Shown here piece by piece: positions 7,539 to 14,135 of a stretch of DNA of 18,188 bases. Both the position numbers and the translations under genes were made by a program. The DNA lies in assembly GCA_035604685.1 (NCBI GenBank), contig DATNIB010000039.1, positions 1 to 18,188 on the forward strand, in the 5' to 3' direction. The notes beneath the pieces were generated by a model. That model was given only the letters and a program-made list of their open reading frames with translations, did no database searches and was not told the DNA's origin. This stretch comes from DATNIB01 sp035604685 (GTDB lineage: Bacteria > Actinomycetota > Acidimicrobiia > Acidimicrobiales > RAAP-2). Within the stretch, counting starts at the first letter, position 1. The number at the start of each line of letters is the position of its first letter.

Positions 7539-9847
7539 ACGACCACCCGCAGAACTTCTTCGAGCGTCGTGGCGCCCTGTATGGCCTTCAGGAGGCCGTC
7601 CTGGCGCAGGGTGCGCATGCCCTGTTCGCAGGCCATGCGCTCGACCTCGGCAATGGAGGCTTGCTTGATGATCATTCCCGCGATGTCCTCCGTCACGTTC
7701 ATGACCTCGGCCAGGACGACCCGGCCGAGGTATCCGGTGTGCCCGCACGTCCGACAACCGACCGCGCGGTAGAGCAGGCTGGTGTCGAGTCCCTCCAAGT
7801 CGCCGTCCTTGTAGCCGGCGGCGTAGAACTCCTTCTCGGATGCGTCGTAGGCCTCCTTGCACACCGAGCAGAGCACGCGGGCCAACCGCTGGGTGAGGAC
7901 GCTCCCGATCGCGGAGGTGACCAGGAAGGGCTCGACGCCCATCTCGGTCAGGCGCAGCGGGGTCGCGGCGGCCGTGTTCGTGTGCAACGTCGTGAGCACG
8001 AGGTGCCCGCTCAGCGCGGCCTCCATGGCGATCTTGGCCGTTTCAGGATCGCGGACCTCTCCGATCAGCACGATGTCGGGGTCGGCCCGCAGGATGGAGC
8101 GCAGCGCGGTCGAGAACAGCAGCCCCGCCTTCGGGTTGATCTGCACCTGGGTCACCCCGTCGATCTGGTACTCGACCGGGTCCTCGACGGTCACCACGCT
8201 CTTCTCGGAGGTCAGGATCTCGGCCAGCGTCGCGTAGAGGGTGGTGGTCTTCCCGGCCCCCGTCGGGCCGGTCACCACGATCACGCCGTAGGGCTGGCGG
8301 TAGGCCTTGGCGAAGCGCTCGAGGGTGTCCGGATCGAAGCCGAGCTCGGGCAGCGTCCGCAGGCTGCGCGACTTGTCGAGCAGCCGCATGACGACCGTCT
8401 CGCCGTAGACGCTCGGGAGGGTCGCCAGCCGCAGGTCGATCTGGCGGTCGCTCATCGACACCGACACCCGCCCTTCCTGGGGGATGCGGTGCTCGGCGAT
8501 GTCCATCTCGCCCAGCACCTTCAGCCGACTGACGACCGAGGACGCGATGGCCGGCGAGGCCGACGACGTGTCGTGCATGACGCCGTCGATCCGAAACCGG
8601 ATCCGCAGGGCGTTCGGCGTCGGCTCGATGTGGATGTCCGAGGCCCGCTCGTTCAGCGCTTGGAGGATGAGCAGGTTGACATACCGGACGATGGGCGCGT
8701 CTTCGACGACGGCCTGCAGATTCTGCAGTTCAGCGTCGGCAGGACCGCTCGAGTCGGCGGCGTCCTGGGCGAGCGCCGCGACCTCCTTGCTCGAGTCGCG
8801 CGAGATCCGGAGAAACGTCTCGATCTGGGACCGGGTGGCGACGACCGGCTTGAAGTTGCGGCCCATGATGCTGCGCAGGTCGTCCATCGCGAAGACGTCC
8901 GTCGGATTGGCCATCGCCACGACGGGCATGCCGCCCTCGAACCCGATCGGCAGCACGCAGTGACGAACCGCGGTCGCCTCCGGGATGAGGGACACCGCGT
9001 TCCGGTCGATGTTGATGGTGTTGAGGTCGACGAATTCGAGTCCGACCTCCTTCGCCATCGCCCACACCAGGTCGTCCTCGGTGGCGATCTTGTTGGTGAA
9101 GAGATAGCGAGCCAGCGCCTCACCGGTCTGGTGGTGCGCGACCAGCGCAGCCTGCATGGCCTCGATCTTCACGCGGCCGGACTCGACCAACAGTCGCGCG
9201 AGCGGGGGGCCGGCGATCGACGTGGGGACGGCGGGACCCGGCAGCGTCGGCGCGGCGGTCGTCGGCGGGGCCGCGATGTCCTTGGCCGCCGCCTCGAGGG
9301 ACGAGGCCAGCTCGGTCGAGATCGGACTGAACGCCGCCGTGCCCGTGGCCGCTGGCGGTGCCCCGAGATCGGCGATCGGCGGCAGCACGTTGTCGAATCC
9401 AGGAACGCCGTCCCAGCTGCCGACCGGGGCCGGCGCGGCGGGGAACTCGGGGACCGGCGGTGTCGGCCCGCCGGGCGCGGGGAGTGACGCCGTGCCAGTC
9501 CAGCTCGCCGCGGGGGGGGTCTCGGCAGTCGCGCGTGCCTCGTCGGCCTCGGTGTAGAGCTGCTCGATCACGCGCATGATCTGGTCGTCGCGGGCGACGA
9601 CCGCCACGAACTCGCGCCCGAGGCTCACCCGCAGCGTGTCCATGGTGAAGAGGTCGCCCGGCTGGGCGAGGGCGATCACGGGTGTGCCCAGCCGTCGCCC
9701 GATCGGCACCGCGCAGTACTGACGCGCCACGGCCTCGGGCAGCAGCTGGGCCGCGCCGGGCGCGATCGCCGTCTGGGTCAGGTCGACGAAGCGAAGGTTG
9801 TGCTCCTCGGCCAGTCGCCGGGCATCCGCCGTCGCGGTGTCAGTCAT
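7535..9847 (-). CDS. pilB: PilB, type IV pilus extension ATPase (770 aa)
   Basis: PilB is the hexameric ATPase that powers pilin addition. Two MshEN-like N-terminal domains are visible (about 5-98 and 214-348), joined by a Pro/Ala/Thr-rich linker (about 104-212). The first lacks the leading helical pair. The ATPase core (about 380-765) has SDIHIEP (403-409), Walker A GPTGAGKTT (527-535), Asp box VTVEDPVEY (552-560), Walker B IVLIGEVRDPET (592-603), His box SGHLVLTTLHT (613-623) and a zinc-binding tetracysteine (C660, C663, C698, C701). I prefer the ATG at 9847 because the conserved fold begins right after it; in-frame ATGs at 9880 and 9892 would add 11 or 15 poorly conserved residues. None has a good ribosome binding site. 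It is the first gene of pilB-pilT-pilC and divergent from pilD. Confidence 0.95.
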   Translation of the reverse strand: MTDTATADARRLAEEHNLRFVDLTQTAIAPGAAQLLPEAVARQYCAVPIGRRLGTPVIALAQPGDLFTMDTLRVSLGREFVAVVARDDQIMRVIEQLYTEADEARATAETPPAASWTGTASLPAPGGPTPPVPEFPAAPAPVGSWDGVPGFDNVLPPIADLGAPPAATGTAAFSPISTELASSLEAAAKDIAAPPTTAAPTLPGPAVPTSIAGPPLARLLVESGRVKIEAMQAALVAHHQTGEALARYLFTNKIATEDDLVWAMAKEVGLEFVDLNTINIDRNAVSLIPEATAVRHCVLPIGFEGGMPVVAMANPTDVFAMDDLRSIMGRNFKPVVATRSQIETFLRISRDSSKEVAALAQDAADSSGPADAELQNLQAVVEDAPIVRYVNLLILQALNERASDIHIEPTPNALRIRFRIDGVMHDTSSASPAIASSVVSRLKVLGEMDIAEHRIPQEGRVSVSMSDRQIDLRLATLPSVYGETVVMRLLDKSRSLRTLPELGFDPDTLERFAKAYRQPYGVIVVTGPTGAGKTTTLYATLAEILTSEKSVVTVEDPVEYQIDGVTQVQINPKAGLLFSTALRSILRADPDIVLIGEVRDPETAKIAMEAALSGHLVLTTLHTNTAAATPLRLTEMGVEPFLVTSAIGSVLTQRLARVLCSVCKEAYDASEKEFYAAGYKDGDLEGLDTSLLYRAVGCRTCGHTGYLGRVVLAEVMNVTEDIAGMIIKQASIAEVERMACEQGMRTLRQDGLLKAIQGATTLEEVLRVVV

Positions 9848-10060
9848 GCAGCGCGACCCCAGGCACGCGCCGCGTCCCATCGGCGCCAACATCGAGCGTG
9901 GGGAACGGCCGACAAATTGCCTGCATCCGCATGGGGACCCCTCGGGCCGGCCGGGCCCGGTCCCTGGTGCCCGGTACCTCTATGCCACTCCGAGCGTAAT
10001 CCCGGGGCACCCCCCGACTGGGGGACCGTCGGGCCCATTTTCCCTGGCAACGAGGTACTT

Positions 10061-10075
10061 CTCACAAAGCGTGAG
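10061..10075. promoter_or_regulatory. Inverted repeat CTCAC-N5-GTGAG in the pilD promoter region
   Basis: A perfect 5-bp dyad with a 5-nt centre; as RNA it could extend with G-U pairs to about 8 bp. It ends 5 bases before the putative pilD -10 (TAACCT) and so covers the -35/spacer region, where a repressor or activator could bind. No regulator is assigned. Confidence 0.3.
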
Positions 10076-10079
10076 GGGC

Positions 10080-10085
10080 TAACCT
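10080..10085 (+). promoter_or_regulatory. -10 hexamer TAACCT for pilD
   Basis: TAACCT lies 9 nt before the ATG at 10095, so the transcript would have a leader of only about 2-3 nt. It is the same hexamer as upstream of pafBC. No clear -35 element and no Shine-Dalgarno sequence are seen. Confidence 0.4.
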
Positions 10086-10094
10086 CGCAGCGCG

Positions 10095-10877
10095 ATGGAG
10101 CCGACCGCACCGGCCCGAGCGATTGCCGCCGTGGCCAGCGGGCTGCTCGGCGCATCGATCGGATCGTTCCTGAACGTCGTCATCTACCGGGTCCCGCGGG
10201 CCATGTCGATCGTGCGACCGCCCTCGCACTGCCCGAAGTGCGGCACCGAGCTCGGAAGCGCCGAGAACGTGCCGCTCCTGTCCTGGCTGGTGCTTCGGGG
10301 CCGGTGCCGCCACTGCGGGGAGCCGATCTCGCCTCGCTACCCCATTGTCGAGCTCGCTGGGGCGGGCCTCTTCGTCGCGTTTTCCCTGGTCCTGAGCTCC
10401 TTCGCGCCCGTCGCCTCGCTCGACTGCCTGGCGGCCGCCGCCCTCGCCGCGGCCATGATCGCCATCGACCACCTCGCCGTGCCGCGCTCGGTCGCCCTGT
10501 TCGCGGTCCTCGGCGCCGCGACGTTGGCCCTGGTCTCGGTCACCGGACACGAAGACGGCCGGTTGCCCTGGGCGGCTCTCGGCGCGGCCGCGAGCGCGGT
10601 CGGAACGGGGTTTGTGCTCTGGCTGGCGGGTCGCCGCCGCAACCCGGGCGAGCCCGACCCGGCTCGGCTGCCGCTCACCCTCGGGGTGGTGCTCGCCTCG
10701 CTCGGCTGGGGTGCCGGCTGGCTCTGGCGACCGGGCGGCTTCGTGGTGGCGGCCGTCAGCACCGCGCTCTGCGGGCTCTCGGTCGCCCGGCGGGGGACGT
10801 TTTCGACCCTGCCCGGCGCCGCCTGCTTGCTCGGGCTGGCAGTCCTCGTGCTGGCCGGAGCGCTGGGACACGCCTGA
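10095..10877 (+). CDS. pilD: Prepilin peptidase-like protein (PilD/GspO family, A24) with degraded second catalytic motif (260 aa)
   Basis: PilD cleaves the leader peptide of prepilins and N-methylates the new end, inside the membrane. The N-terminal part is canonical: GSFLNVVIYRVPR (23-35), the zinc-binding pairs CPKCG (46-50) and CRHCG (71-75), and SPRYPIVEL (79-87). The A24 protease part has a first Asp in IDHLAVP (D125). Where active enzymes have GxGDxK, this one reads GEPDPARL (185-192): Asp188 remains, but the preceding glycine is Pro and the +2 lysine is Ala. The C-terminal glycine-rich FGPFLA-type helix is also replaced (FSTLPGAACL). It may be inactive, altered, or assisted by another peptidase. 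It is divergent from pilB; its 3' end is 18 bases from the convergent second pilT. Confidence 0.85.
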   Translation: MEPTAPARAIAAVASGLLGASIGSFLNVVIYRVPRAMSIVRPPSHCPKCGTELGSAENVPLLSWLVLRGRCRHCGEPISPRYPIVELAGAGLFVAFSLVLSSFAPVASLDCLAAAALAAAMIAIDHLAVPRSVALFAVLGAATLALVSVTGHEDGRLPWAALGAAASAVGTGFVLWLAGRRRNPGEPDPARLPLTLGVVLASLGWGAGWLWRPGGFVVAAVSTALCGLSVARRGTFSTLPGAACLLGLAVLVLAGALGHA

Positions 10878-10895
10878 AGCACGGGAGCGAGCGGC

Positions 10896-11993
10896 TTAGC
10901 CGCCGCCGGTGCGGACCAGGCCCCGTCGCTCGAGGACGACCCGGAGATCGTGCGGATTGCTCGCCACCTGCAGCGCCTCTTGCAACGTGATGGCTCCCTG
11001 CTCGAGCAGCCCGGCGAGACATTGGTCGAAGGTCCGCATCCCGTAGTACTCGCCCTCGGCGATGATGGTCTCGATGTCGGACGTGAGTTCGGGGTCGATG
11101 ATGCACTGGCGGACCCGGCCGTTCACGACCATGACCTCGAAGGCGGCCACCCGACCCTGCCCGTCTGCCCGGCGCACCAGGCGTTGGGCGACCGTGCCCT
11201 TGAGCGAACCGGCCAGGGTAACGCGGATCTGGTTGTGCTGGTGCGGCGGGAAGAAGTCGACCACCCGGCTGATCGTCTCGGTGGCGTTGATCGTGTGCAG
11301 GGTCGAGAGTACGAGGTGGCCGGTCTCGGCGGCGGACAGCGCGGCGAACGCCGTCTCGGGGTCGCGCATCTCCCCCACCAGGATCACGTCGGGGTCCTGG
11401 CGCAAGACGACCCGCATGGCGCTGCTGAACGAGTCGGTGTCGAACCCCACCTCGCGCTGGTCGATGGACGCCAGCTGGTCCCGGTGCAGGTACTCGATGG
11501 GGTCCTCGATGGTGACGATGTGGCACGGCCGGGTCCGGTTTATGTGGTCGATCATCGACGCCAGGGTCGTGGTCTTCCCCGAACCGGTCGGGCCGGTGAC
11601 GAGGATCAGCCCGCGCTGCTCGTCGGCCAGCTCATAGATGACCTCGGGCAGTCCGAGCTCTTGGGCCGACCCCGGTGCCGCCCGCACCCGCCGGAAGACC
11701 ATGGCGACGGTGCTCCGCTGGTAGAAGGCGTTGACGCGGAAGCGTCCGAGTCCCTTGATCGAGTAGGCGAAGTCCACCTCGTGATGGCGGGCGAAAGTCT
11801 CGCTTACCCGCGGCGGCATGATCGATGTGGCGACCGCCGCCATGCTGTCGGGGTCGACGGCGGGTTCGTCGGTCAGCACTCGGAGCTCGCCGTCGATGCG
11901 CACCCGCGGTGGCGCGCCGGCCTTCAGGTGCAGATCCGAGCCGTCCCACTGGTCGAGGAGCGTCAGGAGCCGCTCGAGATCGAGGGAGTCCAC
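10896..11993 (-). CDS. pilT2: Second PilT-type ATPase (PilT/PilU-like, 365 aa)
   Basis: A stand-alone retraction-type ATPase of normal PilT length with no extra N-terminal domain. Motifs seen: SDLHLKAG (19-26), Walker A GPTGSGKTT (134-142), Asp box VTIEDPIEY (160-168), Walker B VILVGEMRDPET (203-214) and His box ETGHLVLSTLHT (223-234). The helix that carries AIRNLIRE in PilT is degenerate here (VRQCIID, 294-300), which is closer to PilU or accessory PilT-like ATPases. The start is GTG at 11993, with TAAGCT exactly 7 nt upstream, suggesting its own leaderless promoter. It is separated from the pilB-pilT-pilC operon by the convergent pilD and is therefore probably regulated apart from the first pilT. 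Its exact role (PilT or PilU) is not settled by sequence. Confidence 0.92.
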   Translation of the reverse strand: MDSLDLERLLTLLDQWDGSDLHLKAGAPPRVRIDGELRVLTDEPAVDPDSMAAVATSIMPPRVSETFARHHEVDFAYSIKGLGRFRVNAFYQRSTVAMVFRRVRAAPGSAQELGLPEVIYELADEQRGLILVTGPTGSGKTTTLASMIDHINRTRPCHIVTIEDPIEYLHRDQLASIDQREVGFDTDSFSSAMRVVLRQDPDVILVGEMRDPETAFAALSAAETGHLVLSTLHTINATETISRVVDFFPPHQHNQIRVTLAGSLKGTVAQRLVRRADGQGRVAAFEVMVVNGRVRQCIIDPELTSDIETIIAEGEYYGMRTFDQCLAGLLEQGAITLQEALQVASNPHDLRVVLERRGLVRTGGG

Positions 11994-12000
11994 GAATTTC

Positions 12001-12006
12001 AGCTTA
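12001..12006 (-). promoter_or_regulatory. -10 hexamer TAAGCT for leaderless pilT2
   Basis: TAAGCT on the minus strand is followed by GAAATTC (7 nt) and then the GTG start at 11993. No Shine-Dalgarno sequence is present. The spacing is identical to that of pafBC. Confidence 0.45.
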
Positions 12007-12023
12007 CGCTGGCCCCCTCGGCC

Positions 12024-12054
12024 AAAAGGGGACCGCCGCGCGGCGACGCGGCGG
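12024..12054 (-). terminator. Rho-independent-like terminator after the 107-aa gene
   Basis: On the minus strand, CCGCCGCG pairs with CGCGGCGG (8 bp, all G-C, 6-nt loop) and is followed by TCCCCTTTT. It sits 18 bases after the stop of the 107-residue gene and just before the pilT2 promoter, so it would isolate the two units. The T-run is short and set off by four Cs, which lowers confidence. Confidence 0.5.
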
Positions 12055-12071
12055 CAGGTCGCCTCGAGCGG

Positions 12072-12395
12072 CTAGCCGAGCGACGCTGCCCGGAGCTCGT
12101 CGACCGACAGCTCGGCCGTCGCCTCCCCCCCACACTGGGGGCAGTGCTGCACGTGACGCCACGACCGCAACAGGCGGGTCCCCTCGGGATTCAAGAGCAC
12201 GATGAACGACTCGGAGATCGGGTCGAGCTCAAGACCGAAGTACGGCCGCCAGGCGGTAGAGGCGTTGCGGGCGTCGAGGTCGAGCCCCTTTAGGATCCGG
12301 CGGAAACGCATACGGGCCGGGTCGAAAAGCCAGGTGCTGTGGCACGACTCCAAGATGACGGGAACCTCAGGGGAAATCTCCACGGCAACGATCAT
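12072..12395 (-). CDS. Small Cys-containing protein of unknown function (107 aa)
   Basis: I do not recognise a named family. The chain looks like a folded soluble domain, not a shadow frame: it has hydrophobic-polar alternation (VPVILESCHSTWLF at 11-24, SFIVLLNPEGTRLL at 63-76), an Arg-rich stretch (MRFRRILKG, 29-37) and a short RHVQHCPQCGG segment (80-90). C85 and C88, with H81 or H84, could bind a metal. There is no signal peptide or membrane helix. It is downstream of and codirectional with the carboxyltransferase gene after a 177-base gap that contains GTGA/TCAC dyads, and it is followed by a likely terminator. The ATG at 12395 has no clear ribosome binding site. Confidence 0.7.
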   Translation of the reverse strand: MIVAVEISPEVPVILESCHSTWLFDPARMRFRRILKGLDLDARNASTAWRPYFGLELDPISESFIVLLNPEGTRLLRSWRHVQHCPQCGGEATAELSVDELRAASLG

Positions 12396-12439
12396 GCCCG
12401 AGGGGAACGACGATCAACCCACGGATGCGTTTCGGTTGG

Positions 12440-12450
12440 GTGACGTTCAC
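12440..12450. promoter_or_regulatory. Dyad GTGA-N3-TCAC upstream of the 107-aa gene
   Basis: GTGACGTTCAC is a 4+4 bp dyad with a 3-nt centre, 45 bases before the ATG at 12395. A related dyad lies at 12549-12559. It is a candidate operator with no regulator assigned. Confidence 0.25.
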
Positions 12451-12548
12451 ATTCTCCCTGGTCAAGGGCAACTTCTGTGATGACTCCGCAGCGCCCGCCC
12501 GGCCTCCGAACGGGTCGCGCGCCGGACTCGCGGTGGGGACTACAGGAC

Positions 12549-12577
12549 TGTGATTCACATGGGTGCGGCGAATCACA
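12549..12577. promoter_or_regulatory. 8-bp inverted repeat TGTGATTC/GAATCACA, with nested palindrome
   Basis: TGTGATTC (12549-12556) and GAATCACA (12570-12577) form a perfect 8-bp inverted repeat around 13 bases. The left arm also begins an 11-base palindrome, TGTGA-T-TCACA (12549-12559). TCACATGGG is directly repeated at 12555 and 12573. The structure overlaps the stop codon of the carboxyltransferase gene. It could be an operator for the 107-aa gene or a weak 3' hairpin; there is no T-run on either strand. Confidence 0.35.
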
Positions 12578-14033
12578 TGGGCCCGGCGTCGTGCTTTCGG
12601 CCGACGACGAACTCGCGGCGGGTGCCGATCGCGGCCAACGTGGACGCGAGCTCGCGGCGGGTGTCGGCCGGGTCGATCACCGCGTCGAGCAGGCCGCGCT
12701 CGGCGGCCGGCCACGGGGTGAGGTAGTCCTCGGCGTACTGTTGGGCGAGGCCGCGTCGCTGCTCCTCGCTGGCGCGGCGGTGGAGCAGCTGCACCGCTCC
12801 GGGCGCGCCCATCACGGCCACCTGCGCGCTGGGCCAGGCGAGACACATGTCGTTGCCGAGGCCCTTGGAGTCCATGACGATGTACGCCCCGCCATAGGCC
12901 TTGCGCAGGATGACGCAGATGCGCGGCACGGTCGCCTGCGCGTAGGCGAACGCCAGCTCGGCGCCGTGTCGGATCATTCCGCGCCATTCGAGGTCCTTGC
13001 CGGGCAGAAATCCCGGCGTGTCGACGAATGTCACGATGGGCAGGTTGAAGGCGTCGCAGAGGTGCACGAAGCGGGCGCCCTTCTGGGAGGCGGCGATGTC
13101 GATCGTCCCGGCCAACGAGCGGGGTTGGTTGGCCACGATGCCGACGGGTGTCCCGCCGATGCGCGCGAACGCCGTCACCAGTTGCGGCGCCCAGCGGGAC
13201 CACAGCTCGCAGATGTCCTGGTGGTCGACGACCGCTAGGGCGACGTCTCGCACGTCGTAGGAGGCGTTGTCCCGGGTGGGCACCACCTCGCGCAGCTCCG
13301 GCACGAGCCGATCGGGTGGATCGTCGAGCGGGCCCGTCGGGGCAGGCTGGTCGGTGTGCTGGGGGAGGAACGACAGCACCTCCGCCACCGTCTCGAGTAG
13401 GGAGTCCGACTCCAGTGCGCAGAGGCCGCTCGCCATGGCATGCATGGCGACCCCGCCCAGTTCGGACAGTCCGACCCGGACTCCGGTGAACTCGGCCACC
13501 ATCGACGGCCCCGACACGAAGGCGACCGCGTCGGGCGACATCACCACGAGATCCGCCAGCGCCAGCAAGAGCGCGGGCCCCGATATCACCGGACCCCGCA
13601 CCGAGGCGATCACCGGGACGATCCCCGAGCACGCGCTGGTGGCCGCCGCGGCCTGACCCCAGCCGTGCAAGGAGTCGATCCCCTCGGACACGTCGGCGCC
13701 GCTGGAGGCGAGCTCGAGCACCAGAGGCACCCGGTGGTGCAATGCCATGCGGGCCGCCGCGGCCAGCGTCTCGCCATCGCGCCGCGCCAGCGCACCCCGC
13801 CGGCGGTCGGAGCAGGACCGGGCCAGCACCACCGGCCGTCCGGTCAGCTCCTGCATGGACACGTCGATCGTGCCGTCCACTCCGGCACGGGGTGCGACGG
13901 GCAGCGGTGCGTGTGGTGTCAGGGCAATTCCAGTCCGAGCGAAGGGGCCGCGAAGCGGTCTTTTGAGCCTACCGTCACGCCTGGCGACCGCTGTCGGTGA
14001 CGCCTGGGCATCCCCTTTTCGAGAGAGCCTCAC
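12573..14033 (-). CDS. Carboxyltransferase-domain protein, diverged acyl-CoA carboxylase beta-like (up to 486 aa)
   Basis: Acyl-CoA carboxylase beta subunits move CO2 from biotin to an acyl-CoA using two crotonase-like halves. The C-terminal half is well kept: GGTPVGIVAN (293-302), FVDTPGFLPG (336-345), KAYGGAYIVMDSK (378-390) with the biotin-side oxyanion glycines, and AWPSAQVAVMG (399-409). The N-terminal half is short and altered: the usual SGGAR-QEG reads SSGADVSEG (110-118), and the acyl-CoA-side oxyanion turn (usually GPCAGGA) reads GPVISGPA (147-154). The family's usual N-terminal 50-70 residues have no counterpart. The start is uncertain: GTG 14033 is the longest, but GTG 13880, GTG 13862 or ATG 13856 may be the true start, because a TAGGCT hexamer at 13966-13971 would put the transcript start inside the longest frame. 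No biotin carboxylase or carrier gene is in the window. Confidence 0.82.
   Translation of the reverse strand: MRLSRKGDAQASPTAVARRDGRLKRPLRGPFARTGIALTPHAPLPVAPRAGVDGTIDVSMQELTGRPVVLARSCSDRRRGALARRDGETLAAAARMALHHRVPLVLELASSGADVSEGIDSLHGWGQAAAATSACSGIVPVIASVRGPVISGPALLLALADLVVMSPDAVAFVSGPSMVAEFTGVRVGLSELGGVAMHAMASGLCALESDSLLETVAEVLSFLPQHTDQPAPTGPLDDPPDRLVPELREVVPTRDNASYDVRDVALAVVDHQDICELWSRWAPQLVTAFARIGGTPVGIVANQPRSLAGTIDIAASQKGARFVHLCDAFNLPIVTFVDTPGFLPGKDLEWRGMIRHGAELAFAYAQATVPRICVILRKAYGGAYIVMDSKGLGNDMCLAWPSAQVAVMGAPGAVQLLHRRASEEQRRGLAQQYAEDYLTPWPAAERGLLDAVIDPADTRRELASTLAAIGTRREFVVGRKHDAGPM
13966..13971 (-). promoter_or_regulatory. -10-like hexamer TAGGCT, possible carboxyltransferase promoter
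   Basis: TAGGCT on the minus strand is a common actinobacterial -10 form. It would start a transcript near 13959, inside the longest open frame, and so favours a start codon at 13880 or further downstream. No good -35 is visible. Confidence 0.3.
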
Positions 14034-14036
14034 CGT

Positions 14037-14042
14037 TAGAGT
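14037..14042 (+). promoter_or_regulatory. -10-like hexamer TAGAGT, possible pilMN promoter
   Basis: TAGAGT fits TAnnnT and lies in the divergent region before the pilMN operon. It would give a leader of about 120 nt containing both palindromes described below. No -35 element is apparent. Confidence 0.25.
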
Positions 14043-14055
14043 TCACGCGTCGGGA

Positions 14056-14072
14056 CCGATCGCCACGATCGG
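14056..14072. promoter_or_regulatory. 17-bp dyad CCGATCG-CCA-CGATCGG upstream of pilMN
   Basis: A perfect 7-bp inverted repeat with a 3-nt centre, in the divergent carboxyltransferase/pilMN region. It could be a protein-binding operator or, if transcribed, a tight hairpin in the pilMN leader. Confidence 0.4.
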
Positions 14073-14135
14073 CGCGACAACCGTGCGAAGTGGTCGCCGA
14101 GCGGGGCGGACGAGGTCGGGCGCCCGCACTGGTTC

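Larger units (their letters stand above)
9848..10094. other. Divergent pilB/pilD intergenic region, GC-rich with several inverted repeats
   Basis: This is the longest gene-free stretch (247 bases) and must hold the promoters of pilB (minus) and pilD (plus). On the minus strand a TACGCT hexamer at 9993-9998 could be the pilB -10, which would give a leader of about 140 nt. Inverted repeats include GGGACC/GGTCCC (9934-9939/9959-9964), CCCGAC/GTCGGG (10013-10018/10028-10033) and CTCAC/GTGAG (10061-10065/10071-10075). I looked for the conserved blocks of cyclic-di-GMP riboswitches, which often control pilus genes, and did not find them on either strand. Confidence 0.5.

Noticed and set aside
7539..7862. 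Upstream extension of the pilT frame inside pilB
   Set aside because: Lies out of frame over conserved pilB sequence; the ATG at 7538 with the ATGA overlap is a better start, and the extra 108 residues show no domain.
9848..10094. Possible cyclic di-GMP riboswitch before pilB or pilD
   Set aside because: The conserved GEMM blocks (AGGGCAAACC-like and GGGACGCAAAGCC-like) are absent on both strands; only generic GC-rich hairpins are present.
10891..10903. Hairpin GCGGC-TTA-GCCGC at the pilD/pilT2 convergent ends
   Set aside because: Short stem containing the pilT2 stop codon, without a T-run; probably chance in GC-rich sequence.
12367..12450. Small minus-strand reading frame starting at GTG 12450 after AGGGAGA (27 codons), overlapping the start of the 107-aa gene
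   Set aside because: It has a plausible ribosome binding site and might be a leader peptide, but there is no attenuator-like structure and no conservation evidence, so it is not listed as a gene.
12367..13632. Long minus-strand frame overlapping the carboxyltransferase gene
   Set aside because: Arg/Gly/Pro-rich shadow frame; the overlapping frame carries clear carboxyltransferase motifs.
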